Shown here: positions 54,671-63,707 of the stretch, one piece after another
Layout of the letters: every line of letters starts with the position of its first letter
How positions within the stretch are numbered: the stretch's first letter is position 1
Origin: CAXSEF01 sp964236695
Lineage (GTDB): Bacteria; Pseudomonadota; Alphaproteobacteria; Acetobacterales; Acetobacteraceae
Assembly: GCA_964236695.1 (NCBI GenBank)
Contig: CAXSFU010000001.1
Location: 124,001 to 188,000 of the forward strand
Reading direction: 5' to 3'
DNA length: 64,000 bases
Program-made: the position numbers and the translations under genes
Notes under the pieces: model-generated
Database searches by the model: none
Seen by the model: the letters and a program-made list of their open reading frames with translations, nothing else
What the model was told of the DNA's origin: nothing

Positions 54671-55330
54671 ATGGACGACGCACGCACCGGCCGCCTGGAG
54701 ATCGTCTCCGACGCCATCTGCCCGTGGTGCTACATCGGCAAACACCAGTTCGACCGCGCCTTGCCGCGCATCGCCGCCGCCGGCATCCGCCTCGCCGTGC
54801 ACTGGCGCGCCTTCCAGCTCAATCCTGCGATGCCCCCCGCCGGCATGGCCCGCGCCGAGTACCGCGCCGCCAAGTTCGGTTCTTCCGCCCGCTCCGCCGA
54901 GCTCGACGCCCAGGTCACCGTCGCCGCGGCGGATGCCGGCCTCGCCCTGCGCCTCGACCGCATCGTGCGCACTCCCAGCACCGTCGACGCCCACCGCCTG
55001 ATCGCCCTCGCCGCCCGCACCGGCGGCCAGGACGCCATCGTCGAGCGCCTCTTCGCCGCCTACTTCGTCGACGGCCGCGACATCTCCGATCCCGCGGTCC
55101 TTCTGGACTGCGCCGGCCGGGCCGGCCTGTCCCGCGAGGAGACCGCCACCTGGCTCGCCGGCGACGCCGGCCGGGCCGAGGTTCTTGCCGAGGACGCCGG
55201 CTTCCGCGCCGCCGGCCTGCGCGGGGTGCCGACCTTCATCCTCGAAGGCCACGTGCTGTTCTCCGGCGCCTTGCCGGCGGACACCATGGCGGAGGCGATC
55301 ACGGCGGCGGCGAAGGTGCTGGTGGTGTAG
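54671..55330 (+). CDS. FrnE-like DsbA family oxidoreductase
   Basis: A 219-residue thioredoxin-fold protein without a signal peptide, so cytoplasmic. Active site C17-P-W-C20 in VSDAICPWCYIG, then WRAFQLNPAMPPAG, the helical insert, and the cis-Pro loop GLRGVPTFILEGHVLFSGA. It matches FrnE/2-hydroxychromene-2-carboxylate isomerase-like DsbA members, which form or rearrange disulfides; FrnE has been linked to stress resistance. Starts 139 bp after glnA and is probably a separate unit. Confidence 0.9.
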   Translation: MDDARTGRLEIVSDAICPWCYIGKHQFDRALPRIAAAGIRLAVHWRAFQLNPAMPPAGMARAEYRAAKFGSSARSAELDAQVTVAAADAGLALRLDRIVRTPSTVDAHRLIALAARTGGQDAIVERLFAAYFVDGRDISDPAVLLDCAGRAGLSREETATWLAGDAGRAEVLAEDAGFRAAGLRGVPTFILEGHVLFSGALPADTMAEAITAAAKVLVV

Positions 55331-55390
55331 CAGGAAGCAAGGCCAGGGCTCTGCCCTGGACCCGCCAGGGCGAGCCGCCCTGGACCGGCG
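55331..55390. repeat. GC-rich palindromic repeat element, copy 12 (short form)
   Basis: Exactly fills the 60 bp between the dsbA-like stop and the convergent prfA stop. GGCCAGGGCTCTGCCCTGG and CCAGGGCGAGCCGCCCTGG hairpins. Confidence 0.85.
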
Positions 55391-56449
55391 CTACTCGTCC
55401 GCCGCCAGCTTCGCCGCCTGGTCCTCAGCGGTCAGCGCGTCCACGAACTCGTCCAGCTCGCCCGCCATCACCCGCTCGATCTTGTACAGCGTCAGGTTGA
55501 TCCTGTGGTCGCTCACCCGCCCCTGCGGGAAGTTGTAGGTCCGGATGCGCTCGCTGCGGTCCCCCGTCCCCACCTGCGACTTGCGGTCCGCCGAGCGCGT
55601 CGAATGCAGTTGCGCCCGCTGCGCCTCGTACAGCCGGGCGCGCAGGATCTTCATCGCCTTCGCCCGGTTCTTGTGCTGGCTGCGCTCCTCCTGCATCGCC
55701 ACCACAACCCCGGTCGGCAGGTGCGTGATCCGCACCGCGCTCTCCGTCTTGTTGACGTGCTGCCCGCCGGCGCCCGACGCCCGGTAGACGTCGATGCGCA
55801 GGTCGCTCTCGTTGACCTCGACGTCCACCTCCTCCGCCTCCGGCAGCACCGCCACCGTCACCGTCGAGGTGTGGATGCGACCCTGGTTCTCCGTCGCCGG
55901 CACCCGCTGTACCCGGTGCACGCCCGACTCGTACTTCAGCCGCGCGAACACGCCTCGTCCGGTGATCTCCGCCATCCCGCCCTTCAGCCCGCCGAGCCCG
56001 GTGTCGTCGTACTCCATGATCTCGAAGCGCCAGCCATGCGCCTCCGAGTACTTCTGGTACAGCCCGAACAGCTCCGCCGCGAACAGCGCCGCCTCGTCCC
56101 CGCCCGCCGCCGGCCGCAGCTCCAGGATCGCGCTCCGCGCGTCCGCCTCGTCCTTCGGCAGCAGCGACAGCCGGATCTCGTGCGCCAGCGCCGGCAGCCG
56201 CGCGCGCAGCCCCTCCAGCTCCACCTGCGCCAGCTCGCGCATCTCCGGGTCGTCCAGCATCGCCTCCGCCTCGGCCGCCTGCGCCTCGGCCGCGCGCAGC
56301 TCGTCGATCCGCGCCACCACCGGCTCCAGCTCCGACAGCTCGCGCGACGCCCGGGTGAACGCCTCGCCGCTCACCCCGCTGGCCGACAGGTCCGAGCGCA
56401 GCTCGTCGGCGCGCGCCACGATCCGGTCCAGGCGTGCGGCGGCGCTCAA
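55391..56449 (-). CDS. prfA: Peptide chain release factor 1
   Basis: A 352-residue translation factor for UAA/UAG stop codons. The codon-recognition tripeptide PAT lies in VQRVPATENQGRIHTST and the peptidyl-tRNA hydrolysis motif GGQ in RASGAGGQHVNKTESAVRI. The usual coiled-coil domain 1 is at the N-terminus. It is the last gene of a rodZ-ispG-hisS-CBU_0592-like-prfA series on the minus strand. The methyltransferase gene prmC, often next to prfA, is not adjacent. Confidence 0.97.
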   Translation of the reverse strand: MSAAARLDRIVARADELRSDLSASGVSGEAFTRASRELSELEPVVARIDELRAAEAQAAEAEAMLDDPEMRELAQVELEGLRARLPALAHEIRLSLLPKDEADARSAILELRPAAGGDEAALFAAELFGLYQKYSEAHGWRFEIMEYDDTGLGGLKGGMAEITGRGVFARLKYESGVHRVQRVPATENQGRIHTSTVTVAVLPEAEEVDVEVNESDLRIDVYRASGAGGQHVNKTESAVRITHLPTGVVVAMQEERSQHKNRAKAMKILRARLYEAQRAQLHSTRSADRKSQVGTGDRSERIRTYNFPQGRVSDHRINLTLYKIERVMAGELDEFVDALTAEDQAAKLAADE

Positions 56450-56461
56450 GGGACGGTGCCG

Positions 56462-56625
56462 GCAGCAAGGCAGAGCCAGGGGCTCTGCCCCTGGACCCCG
56501 CTCAAGGCGGAGCCTTGAGAATCCATTTGTTGAAGAAAGGCCGTCACGGCTGGCCTGCTTCCGGAAAGAGTTTCCAAAGGGCTCGGCCCTTTGGCGGGTC
56601 CGGCCAGAGCCCGGCCTTGCTCGCC
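56462..56625. repeat. GC-rich palindromic repeat element, copy 13
   Basis: Upstream of prfA and overlapping the 3' end of the small membrane protein gene. CCAGGGGC-TCT-GCCCCTGG, CTCAAGGCGGAGCCTTGAG, TTTCCAAAGGGCTCGGCCCTTTGG and GGGTCCGGCCAGAGCCCGG modules. Confidence 0.85.
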
Positions 56626-56861
56626 TGCTGCCGACGCAGCGACCGCACCAGGCCGAACACGCTGATCGCCGACCAGAACAGCTCGATCAGCACCGACGGC
56701 AGGTTGAACGTCTCCAGCAGCGACAGGAAGATCATCACCGAGCCGAGCAGGTTGCCTGCCGGGAACCGCCAGTTCGAGGTCGAGAGCCGGCCCATCTGGT
56801 TGAGGAGGTAGAGCGAGCAGATCAGCAGCGCGCCGCCCACCCCCGCCACGTTCGCCAGCAC
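56544..56861 (-). CDS. Small membrane protein, CBU_0592-like
   Basis: A 105-residue protein with GTG start at 56861, three bases past the hisS stop. It has three hydrophobic segments (GVGGALLICSLYLL, GNLLGSVMIFLSLL, VLIELFWSAISVFGL) and the motif NWRFPAGNLLGSVMIF of a small uncharacterised proteobacterial family usually of about 80 residues. The last 26 residues (from about ASKAGLWPDPP) are translated from a repeat element and are probably not conserved. Function unknown. Confidence 0.72.
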   Translation of the reverse strand: MLANVAGVGGALLICSLYLLNQMGRLSTSNWRFPAGNLLGSVMIFLSLLETFNLPSVLIELFWSAISVFGLVRSLRRQQASKAGLWPDPPKGRALWKLFPEAGQP

Positions 56862-56864
56862 CGG

Positions 56865-58115
56865 CTATCCCGCCGACCGCGCCAGCAGCCACGCCGCGAC
56901 GCGATCCGGCGCCACCTCCTCCTGCGCCCCCGCCCGCAGGTCGCGGAGCTGCACGACGCCGCGCGCCAGCTCGTCCTCGCCCACGATCACCGCGAAGCCC
57001 GCCCCGATCCGGTTCGCCCGCTCCATCCGCTTCTTCAGATTGCCCCGGAACGCCATCTCCGCCCGCAGTCCCGCCCCGCGCACCGCGCGCAAAACGTCGA
57101 TCGCGGCCGCCTCCGCCTCCTCGCCGACCGGCACCACTGCGACAACCTGCGGCCCCGCCGGCACCCCGTCCATCAGCAGGGACAGCCGCTCGATCCCCGC
57201 CGCCCAGCCGATCGCTGGCGTCGCCGGCCCGCCCATCTCCGCGACCAGACCCTCGTAGCGCCCGCCCGCCAGCACCGTGCCCTGCGCGCCCAGCCGGTCG
57301 GTGACGAACTCGAACGCAGTGTGGCTGTAGTAGTCGAGCCCACGCACGATCCGCGGGTTCTCCCGGAACGCCACCCCGAAGCGGTCCAGCCCGCGGCGTA
57401 CCCCGTCGTAGAACGCCTGCGCCGCCTGCGTCAGGTACGGCCCGATCACCGGTGCGTCGGCCACGACCCTGCGGTCGCCCTCGTCCTTGCTGTCGAGCAC
57501 CCGCATCGGGTTGCGCTCCAGCCGCAAGGCGCTGTCCGGCGACAGCTCCGCGCGCCGCCCCTCCAGATACGCCACCAGCGCCACCCGGTACGCGGCCCGG
57601 CTGTCCGCGTCGCCCAACGTGTTCAGCTCCAGCACCACGCCCTCGTTCACGCCCAGCGCGCGCAGCACGTCGTGCGCGCAGGCGATGGCCTCCGCGTCGG
57701 CCAGCGGCTCGGCCACGCCGATCCACTCCGCGCCGATCTGGTGGAACTGCCGGTAGCGGCCCTTCTGCGGCCGCTCGTAGCGGAACATCGGCCCGGCGTA
57801 GAACACCTTCTGCGGCAGCGACTGCGTCAGCCCGTTGCTGACCAGCGCCCGGCACACCCCCGCCGTGCCTTCCGGCCGCAGCGTCAGCCGCTCGCCGCCG
57901 CGGTCCTCGAACGAGTACATCTCCTTGGTCACCACGTCGGAGGTGTCGCCCAGGGTGCGCGAGAACACGCGCTCGTCCTCGAAGATCGGCGTCTGCCATT
58001 CGTCCAGCCCGTACAGCCCCGCCACCCGCCGTGCTTCCGCCACGACATGCGCGAAGCGCCGCTGCTCGTCGCCGATCAGGTCGCGGGTGCCGCGAACCGG
58101 CTGCAACCCGGCCAC
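56865..58115 (-). CDS. hisS: Histidyl-tRNA synthetase
   Basis: A 416-residue class II synthetase charging tRNA-His, whose gene is also in this window. Motif 1 region (GLQPVRGTRDL..), TLRPEGTAGVCRAL, motif 2 FRYERPQKGRYRQFHQIGAEWIG, the HisA-box RGLDYYSHTAFEF, motif 3 AIGWAAGIERLSLL and the C-terminal anticodon-binding domain (LRAEMAFRGNLKKRMERANRIG). Length is standard. Confidence 0.97.
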   Translation of the reverse strand: MAGLQPVRGTRDLIGDEQRRFAHVVAEARRVAGLYGLDEWQTPIFEDERVFSRTLGDTSDVVTKEMYSFEDRGGERLTLRPEGTAGVCRALVSNGLTQSLPQKVFYAGPMFRYERPQKGRYRQFHQIGAEWIGVAEPLADAEAIACAHDVLRALGVNEGVVLELNTLGDADSRAAYRVALVAYLEGRRAELSPDSALRLERNPMRVLDSKDEGDRRVVADAPVIGPYLTQAAQAFYDGVRRGLDRFGVAFRENPRIVRGLDYYSHTAFEFVTDRLGAQGTVLAGGRYEGLVAEMGGPATPAIGWAAGIERLSLLMDGVPAGPQVVAVVPVGEEAEAAAIDVLRAVRGAGLRAEMAFRGNLKKRMERANRIGAGFAVIVGEDELARGVVQLRDLRAGAQEEVAPDRVAAWLLARSAG

Positions 58116-58128
58116 CTAGCCGGCCACG

Positions 58129-58280
58129 CCGGGGCTCTGCCCCGACATCCGAAGGCGAAACGCCGCCAAACGCCTGGAACCTCGGGAAACCATGACTGCC
58201 GGCTTTCCTGCGTTGTGTGGGTCCGGGGGCTCAGCCCCCGGCGGGTCCAGGGCGGAGCCCTGGCCTTCCTTGCCGTCCGG
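58129..58280. repeat. GC-rich palindromic repeat element, copy 14
   Basis: Between ispG and hisS. GGGGCTCTGCCCC, GGGGGCTCAGCCCCC and GGTCCAGGGCGGAGCCCTGGCC hairpins. The middle is diverged. Confidence 0.75.
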
Positions 58281-58290
58281 CCCCTGCCGC

Positions 58291-59481
58291 CTACTCCGCC
58301 GCCGCCACCCCCTGCGCCATCGCGCGCTTCGCGACATCCTCCGCGACCCCCGACATCCCCTCGGCGAGCGCCTTCTTCGCGCCCTCCTCCGCCTGGATCG
58401 CCGCCACCTTGGCCTCGACCTGCGCCACGATGTGGTCGACCATGGTCGCGCCGTCGATCGTGTGGTCCTGCCGCCCGGCGGAATACACCATGTGCCGGTT
58501 GTTGCCGCCGCCGGTCAGCCCGACATCGGTCATCAGCGCCTCGCCGGGCCCGTTCACCACGCAGCCGATGATCGACAGCGTCACCGGCGTCTCGATATAG
58601 GCGAGCCGCTCCTCCAGTTGCTGCACCGTCTGGATCACGTTGAACCCCTGCCGCGCGCACGACGGGCAGGAGATGACCTTCACGCCCCGGTTGCGCACGC
58701 CGAGCGTCTTGAGCATGTCCCAGCCGACGTGCACCTCCTCCTCGGGCTCCGCCGACAGGCTGACGCGCACCGTGTCGCCGATTCCCGCCCACAGCAGGTT
58801 GCCCAGGCCGATCGCGCTCTTCACCGTGCCGGCGCGCTTGCCGCCCGCCTCGGTGATGCCGATGTGCAGCGGGTGGTCGCACTGCTCTGCGAGCTGCTGG
58901 TAGGCGGCGACCGCCATGAACACGTCGGACGCCTTCACGCTGATCTTGAACTCGTGGAAGTCGTGGTCCTGCAGGATCTTTGCGTGTTCCAGCGCCGACT
59001 CCACCAGAGCCTCCGGGTTCGGCTCGCCGTACTTCTCCAGCAGGTGACGCTCCAGCGAGCCTGCGTTCACGCCGATGCGGATCGAGCAGCCGTGCTCGCG
59101 CGCTGCGGTGACCACCTCGCGCACCCGCTCGGCGCTGCCGATGTTGCCCGGGTTGATGCGCAGGCAGGCGGCGCCCGCTTGGGCCGCCTCGATGGCGCGT
59201 TTATAGTGGAAGTGGATGTCGGCCACGATCGGCACGTTGACCTCGCGCACGATCTCCGCCAGCGCCGCGGTGCTTTCCACGTCCGGGCAGGACACGCGCA
59301 CGATGTCCACGCCGGCCAGCTCGGCCCGCCGGATCTGCGCGATGGTCGCGGCGGCGTCCGAGGTCAGGGTGTTGGTCATGGTCTGGATGGTGATCGGCGC
59401 GTCGCCGCCGACCTTGACGCGGCCGACGCTGATCTGGCGCGAGCGCCGGCGCTCGATCTGCTGGTAGGGGCGATAGCTCAT
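58291..59481 (-). CDS. ispG: (E)-4-hydroxy-3-methylbut-2-enyl-diphosphate synthase
   Basis: A 396-residue 4Fe-4S enzyme of the MEP pathway (MEcPP to HMBPP). TIM-barrel part: GGDAPITIQTMTNTLTSDAA, VADIHFHYKRAIEA, LRINPGNIGS, GITEAGGKRAGTVKSAIGLG. Cluster-binding residues: the two Cys of SCPSCARQGF and the Cys and Glu of IIGCVVNGPGEAL. The last 50 residues form a charged Ala/Glu-rich helix. Neighbouring rodZ upstream and hisS downstream follow the conserved order seen in Rhodospirillales-type genomes. Confidence 0.97.
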   Translation of the reverse strand: MSYRPYQQIERRRSRQISVGRVKVGGDAPITIQTMTNTLTSDAAATIAQIRRAELAGVDIVRVSCPDVESTAALAEIVREVNVPIVADIHFHYKRAIEAAQAGAACLRINPGNIGSAERVREVVTAAREHGCSIRIGVNAGSLERHLLEKYGEPNPEALVESALEHAKILQDHDFHEFKISVKASDVFMAVAAYQQLAEQCDHPLHIGITEAGGKRAGTVKSAIGLGNLLWAGIGDTVRVSLSAEPEEEVHVGWDMLKTLGVRNRGVKVISCPSCARQGFNVIQTVQQLEERLAYIETPVTLSIIGCVVNGPGEALMTDVGLTGGGNNRHMVYSAGRQDHTIDGATMVDHIVAQVEAKVAAIQAEEGAKKALAEGMSGVAEDVAKRAMAQGVAAAE

Positions 59482-59711
59482 GGGATCTCCAGGCCGGGCC
59501 GCGCGCGGCGCCCGCTTCTGTGGGCCGTCTGTGCCCAGGATTACCAGCCCGCACGCCGAAGGCCAAACATCGCGCGCGCAGGGCAGCCGCCAGGCAGCGC
59601 AGGAGCCTCGCCGCGAGCTTCGCTGGAGGCATGACGGTGAAACCTCTGCCCAGGGCGGGTCGCGGACTCCAGGGCACGGCAGCTTTTCCTGCCAGGCCGG
59701 CGAAAGCCGTT

Positions 59712-60911
59712 TCAGTGAACGCCGAGCTGACGGGCGTTGAGCTGGTCCGCCGAGGTGTCCGGATCCGCAGCCGCCGCGGCCGGCCTGGGTTTCGGCTTCG
59801 GCGGCGGTGGCGGCGGTGGCGCCGCCGCGAGCCTGCCCGACTGCAGGTCGGCAGGCTCCAGCGGCAGGTCGCGTCGGCTGACCCCCTGGAGCTGCGGCGC
59901 CGCCGCACCGTCCACCAGCAGCGACAGCCCCCTCGCGTTGCCCACCGACAGCAGCAGCGGCTTGTCGTCGGGCGGCACCGGCCAGGTCTCTCCGGGGTGC
60001 AGGGTCTCGTTGACCAGAACCTTGCCGCCCTTTTCGCGCACCATGATCCAGCTCGGAGCCGTGCTGGCGAGCACGATCCGTGTCCCCGCCGGCACCGGCG
60101 CGGCGCCAGGCACCGGCGCGGCACTGGGCACCGCCACGGCACCGGGCACCGCTCCCGTCGCCACCGCCACGCCCGCCGCCGCAGCCGTGCCAGAAGCGCC
60201 CGGCCCCGCAACCGCCTGCATGGCCGGCGCAGGCACGGTCACCGGGGCCGCGGCAACCTGGCCCGGCGGCACCCCCTGCGCCGGCATGGCCGGCACCACC
60301 GGTGCCCCCGCCGATGGCGCCGTGACCGGCGCGGCCGGTATGGACGGCGGCGCGGTCGCCGGCAGGATCGAGGCGACCTGCGGCGACGGCGCCGCCATCA
60401 CCGGCGCGGCGCGCGTGGCCAGATGCTCAGGCACTTCCGGCACCGTCTGCACCGGCGTGTGCCCGTCGCTGGAGATGCGGTACCAGCCCGCATACGCCGC
60501 CGCCACCACCACCGCGCCCAGCAGCACCACAGCGCCCGCCGGCATCCCGCGCTGCGGCACCGGCGCGGGAAAGGCCAGCTCGGTTCGCCGGTTCACCTCC
60601 GAGGCGCCCTCGCGGAACCGGCTGGCCAGCGCCTCCGCGTCCAGCCCGACGGCACCCGCATAGGTCTTGAGGAATCCCACCGCATAGGCGCTGCCCGGCA
60701 GGTCGGCCACCCGCCCCGCCTCGATCGCCTCCAGATAGGGCAGGCGGATGCGCAGTTGCGCCGCCACTGCCTCCAGGCTCCAGCCCAGCGCCTCGCGCGC
60801 CTCACGGATCTCCGCGCCGACCTGCAACGCGCCGGCGCGCGGCGGTACACCCGACGCTTCGGACAGCCGCTCCCGCGACCCGGCGGGCCTCGACTTGGAT
60901 TGCTGCAGCAC
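59712..60911 (-). CDS. rodZ: RodZ-like protein (HTH_25 / DUF4115)
   Basis: A 399-residue membrane protein. An N-terminal cytoplasmic HTH is at about residues 30-100 (VGAEIREAREALGWSLEAVA, LPYLEAIEAGRVADLPGSAY, GFLKTYAGAVGLD), then one TM helix (AGAVVLLGAVVVAAAYAGWY). A Pro/Ala/Val-rich periplasmic linker of about 150 residues follows, then a DUF4115-like beta domain (IVLASTAPSWIMVREKGG, PVPPDDKPLLLSVGNARGLSLLVDG). By family it links MreB to the elongasome. Start GTG 60911 (two codons after GTG 60917) has GAAGGGG at proper spacing. Confidence 0.88.
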   Translation of the reverse strand: MLQQSKSRPAGSRERLSEASGVPPRAGALQVGAEIREAREALGWSLEAVAAQLRIRLPYLEAIEAGRVADLPGSAYAVGFLKTYAGAVGLDAEALASRFREGASEVNRRTELAFPAPVPQRGMPAGAVVLLGAVVVAAAYAGWYRISSDGHTPVQTVPEVPEHLATRAAPVMAAPSPQVASILPATAPPSIPAAPVTAPSAGAPVVPAMPAQGVPPGQVAAAPVTVPAPAMQAVAGPGASGTAAAAGVAVATGAVPGAVAVPSAAPVPGAAPVPAGTRIVLASTAPSWIMVREKGGKVLVNETLHPGETWPVPPDDKPLLLSVGNARGLSLLVDGAAAPQLQGVSRRDLPLEPADLQSGRLAAAPPPPPPPKPKPRPAAAAADPDTSADQLNARQLGVH

Positions 60912-61030
60912 GCTCACCCCTTCGGGCGCCCTGCCCGGGCCCGGCACGGCGTCGCCCCGCGCCAATCTAGGCCCAGAAGCCGCCCGCTGCCAACGTGCCC
61001 CGCGCCGGGCGGCGGGTCGGCTCGGCATCC

Positions 61031-61217
61031 GGAAAGGAAGGCCAGGGGCTCTGCCCCTGGACCCCGCCAAAGGCCGAGCCTTTGGAATCCATTTCTTAAG
61101 CAAGGCAGGGTCCAGGGGTGGCTCCCTCCGGTGGCCTTTCCAACGATCCAAGGGGATCGTCGGAACCTTTGGCCACCTACGCCTGGCGGGTCCAGGGCAG
61201 AGCCCTGGCCTTCTCGA
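61031..61217. repeat. GC-rich palindromic repeat element, copy 15
   Basis: In the divergent rodZ/hemB spacer. CCAGGGGC-TCT-GCCCCTGG, CCAAAGGCCGAGCCTTTGG, the 28-nt hairpin at 61138-61165 (arms TTCCAACGATCC / GGATCGTCGGAA) and GGTCCAGGGCAGAGCCCTGG. The longest well-preserved copy together with copy 1. Confidence 0.88.
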
Positions 61218-61351
61218 ACCGAGACACTGCCTGCGCCGGACCCGTGCGCCCGGCCCAGGTCATGTGTCGCGGCACGTTCCGCCTTGGCACGCCCTCCGCC
61301 ACGGCCTATTCCGCCGCCCACCGCCCTGCCGCCCGATCAAAGGACCGCGCC

Positions 61352-62356
61352 ATGACCGTCGGACGCTTTCCCGCCACCCGCATGCGCCGCAACCGCCACG
61401 ACGCCTGGACCCGCCGTCTGGTCGCCGAGACCCGCCTGTCCATCGACGACCTGATCTGGCCGATCTTCATCGCAGGCGGCCATGACGCCACGACGGATGT
61501 CGCCGCCATGCCCGGCGTAAAGCGCGTCACCCTGGACCGCCTGGCCGCCCACGTCGCCCCCGCCGCCCGCCTCGGCATCCCCGCCCTCGCCCTGTTCCCC
61601 GTCACCCCCGCGGAGCGCAAGGACGCAGAGGGCAGCGAGTCCGCCAACCCCGACAACCTGATCTGCCAGGCCGCCCGCCTGCTGAAGCGCGAGTTCCCCG
61701 GCCTCGGCCTGATCGGCGACGTGGCGCTCGATCCCTACACCGACCACGGCCACGACGGCGTGCTGCGCGACGGCACCGTCGCCAACGACGAGTCCGTCGC
61801 CATCCTCGCCCGGCAGTCGGTCAACCAGGCCGAAGCCGGCATCGACGTCATCGCGCCGTCGGACATGATGGACGGTCGCATCGCCGCCATCCGCGCCGCG
61901 CTCGACGATGCCGGCCACGCGCACACCCGCCTGATGTCCTACGCCGCCAAATACGCCTCCGCGTTCTACGGCCCGTTCCGCGACGCGCTCGGCTCCGGGG
62001 CCACGCTGAAGGGCGACAAGAAGACCTACCAGATGGACCCCGCCAACGGCGACGAGGCCCTGCGCGAGGTCGAGCTGGACCTGCTCGAGGGCGCCGACAT
62101 GGTCATGGTCAAGCCGGGCATGCCCTACCTGGACATCGTGCGCCGCGTCCACGAGCGCTTCGCCGTGCCGACCTTCGCCTACCAGGTATCGGGCGAGTAC
62201 TCGATGCTCGCCGGCGCCATCGAGCGCGGCTGGCTCGACCGGGACCGCGCGGTCCTGGAAAGCCTGCTCGCCTTCCGACGCGCCGGCGCCAGCGGCGTGC
62301 TGACCTACTTTGCGCTGGAGGCCGCCATCCTGCTGCGCGAACGCGACATACCCTGA
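61352..62356 (+). CDS. hemB: Delta-aminolevulinic acid dehydratase (porphobilinogen synthase)
   Basis: A 334-residue enzyme of tetrapyrrole synthesis joining two 5-aminolevulinate molecules. Motifs: DDLIWPIFIAGG, LIGDVALDPYTDHGHDG, VDVIAPSDMMDGR-like IDVIAPSDMMDGR, the first active-site Lys in SYAAKYASAFYGPFRDA and the Schiff-base Lys in MVMVKPGMPYLDIV. The cysteine triad of zinc-type enzymes is replaced by DVALDPYTDHGHDG, so this is the Mg-type common in alphaproteobacteria. ATG 61352 follows AAAGGACC. Confidence 0.97.
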   Translation: MTVGRFPATRMRRNRHDAWTRRLVAETRLSIDDLIWPIFIAGGHDATTDVAAMPGVKRVTLDRLAAHVAPAARLGIPALALFPVTPAERKDAEGSESANPDNLICQAARLLKREFPGLGLIGDVALDPYTDHGHDGVLRDGTVANDESVAILARQSVNQAEAGIDVIAPSDMMDGRIAAIRAALDDAGHAHTRLMSYAAKYASAFYGPFRDALGSGATLKGDKKTYQMDPANGDEALREVELDLLEGADMVMVKPGMPYLDIVRRVHERFAVPTFAYQVSGEYSMLAGAIERGWLDRDRAVLESLLAFRRAGASGVLTYFALEAAILLRERDIP

Positions 62357-62357
62357 A

Positions 62358-62493
62358 GCAAGCAAGGTCGAGGCCCTGCCTCAAACTCCGCCAGGGGCGG
62401 CTCCTTCCGGTGGCCTTTCCAACGATCCAGCCGGATCGTCGGAACCTCTGGCCCCCTTCGCCTGGCGGGTCTGGGCAGAGCCCAGCCTTGCCT
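62358..62493. repeat. GC-rich palindromic repeat element, copy 16
   Basis: Fills the gap between convergent hemB and the GT11-like gene. GGTCGAGGCCCTGCCTCAA, CTTCCGGTGG, the 28-nt TTCCAACGATCC / GGATCGTCGGAA hairpin and GGCGGGTCTGGGCAGAGCCCAG. Confidence 0.85.
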
Positions 62494-62494
62494 T

Positions 62495-63691
62495 CTACCC
62501 GCGCGCGCGATACCCCCGCGGCGCGCCGATCTCGACGAAGTGGTGCTCCGGATCCGCATACCACCCCTCGCCGATCTCCTGCGCCGCCACGGGATAGGTC
62601 CGCGCGTACCACGCCGCGTCGATCGGCATTGCCACCCGCTTCTCCGCGAAGCCGTGCGCGACATAGTGCTCGTACCCCGAGCCGTATCCCCCGGCCTCGA
62701 CCGCGGAGCGCACGTCGGCGTGGGCCGCCAGGTAGAACGCCTCGTCGAACAGCGGCGCGATGCGCTCGAAGTGGCGCGGCAGGCGCGGCACTGCGCGGAA
62801 CATCTCGCGCAGCATGACCGGCTCCACCAGACGCCACTGGCCGAGCAGCGCCTCGTGCACCGGCCTGTACTCCTCGACCGGCACCGCGTAGTTGGCGGGA
62901 AACAGGAAGAAGCGGTAGCGCGGGTCGTCGAGCGGCAGCAGGTTGGCATGCGGCCCCGTCACCGGGTGCAGCATCCCGTCCACCGGCAGGAACACCCGGT
63001 CCGCCTCGGACAGCCACGCCGCCAGCCAGGCGAAGGTGGACACGCTCGGCACGATGTTGCGCGACCGGCGCAGCGCCGCGAAATCCGCCATCGGCCCGCG
63101 GCTGTCCACGAACGGCGCGTCAGGGAACCGTGCCCGCAGCGCGTCGACATAGGCGTTCGGCGCGAGCTGCCCGAGGAACACCGGCGACAGCCCGGTGCGC
63201 GCCACGAGCTCGGCGTAGAACTCCACCGGCAGCAGCACGTAGCCCGGGTGGCGCCCGTCCAGCACCTCGCCGCCGCGCACGCTGCACACGAGCTGCCCCG
63301 CGCCGTAGCCGGGCGCCTCCGCCTCGCCGGGCATCGCCGACGTCGGGAACGCGTGCCGGTAGGCGCCGGGCGGCAGGAAGTACTCCAGCCGCTGCCCGTA
63401 CACCTGGATCTCCAGGCGCTCCACCTCGCCGGAACGGAGGCGTCCGACCTCGTGGGCCAGGTCGAACCGCTCGTCGACCAGCACGCGGCGCCGCACCCCC
63501 GGCTGCGGCACCGCGGGAAGGCGCAAGCCCCACTCCGGCAGGTCGACGTTGGACACCACGCAGCCCGGCACCTGGCTGGCCACGGTCAACGCCAGCATGG
63601 CCTGCATCATCCGGTTGGCGAAGCCGCCCATCGGATGGACGTGCACCACCGGCGCGCCGGCAGGCTGCGCGTCCTGCGCGCCCGCGCTCAT
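62495..63691 (-). CDS. Probable glycosyltransferase (fucosyltransferase/GT11-like)
   Basis: A 398-residue soluble protein. The N-terminal HPMGGFANRMMQAMLALTVA resembles the GG(L/F)xNxMxQ donor-site motif of GT11 alpha-1,2-fucosyltransferases. VPSVSTFAWLAAWLSEADRVFLPVDG resembles their SSFSWWAAWL block. The last 100 residues contain IAPLFDEAFYLAAHADVRSAVEAGGYGSGYEHYVAHGFAEKR, a motif often appended to surface-glycan enzymes. Function beyond probable sugar transfer is not determined. The partial gene upstream is also glycosyltransferase-like, 16 bp away. Confidence 0.65.
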   Translation of the reverse strand: MSAGAQDAQPAGAPVVHVHPMGGFANRMMQAMLALTVASQVPGCVVSNVDLPEWGLRLPAVPQPGVRRRVLVDERFDLAHEVGRLRSGEVERLEIQVYGQRLEYFLPPGAYRHAFPTSAMPGEAEAPGYGAGQLVCSVRGGEVLDGRHPGYVLLPVEFYAELVARTGLSPVFLGQLAPNAYVDALRARFPDAPFVDSRGPMADFAALRRSRNIVPSVSTFAWLAAWLSEADRVFLPVDGMLHPVTGPHANLLPLDDPRYRFFLFPANYAVPVEEYRPVHEALLGQWRLVEPVMLREMFRAVPRLPRHFERIAPLFDEAFYLAAHADVRSAVEAGGYGSGYEHYVAHGFAEKRVAMPIDAAWYARTYPVAAQEIGEGWYADPEHHFVEIGAPRGYRARG

Positions 63692-63707
63692 CGGCGCCGG
63701 GCCGCCC

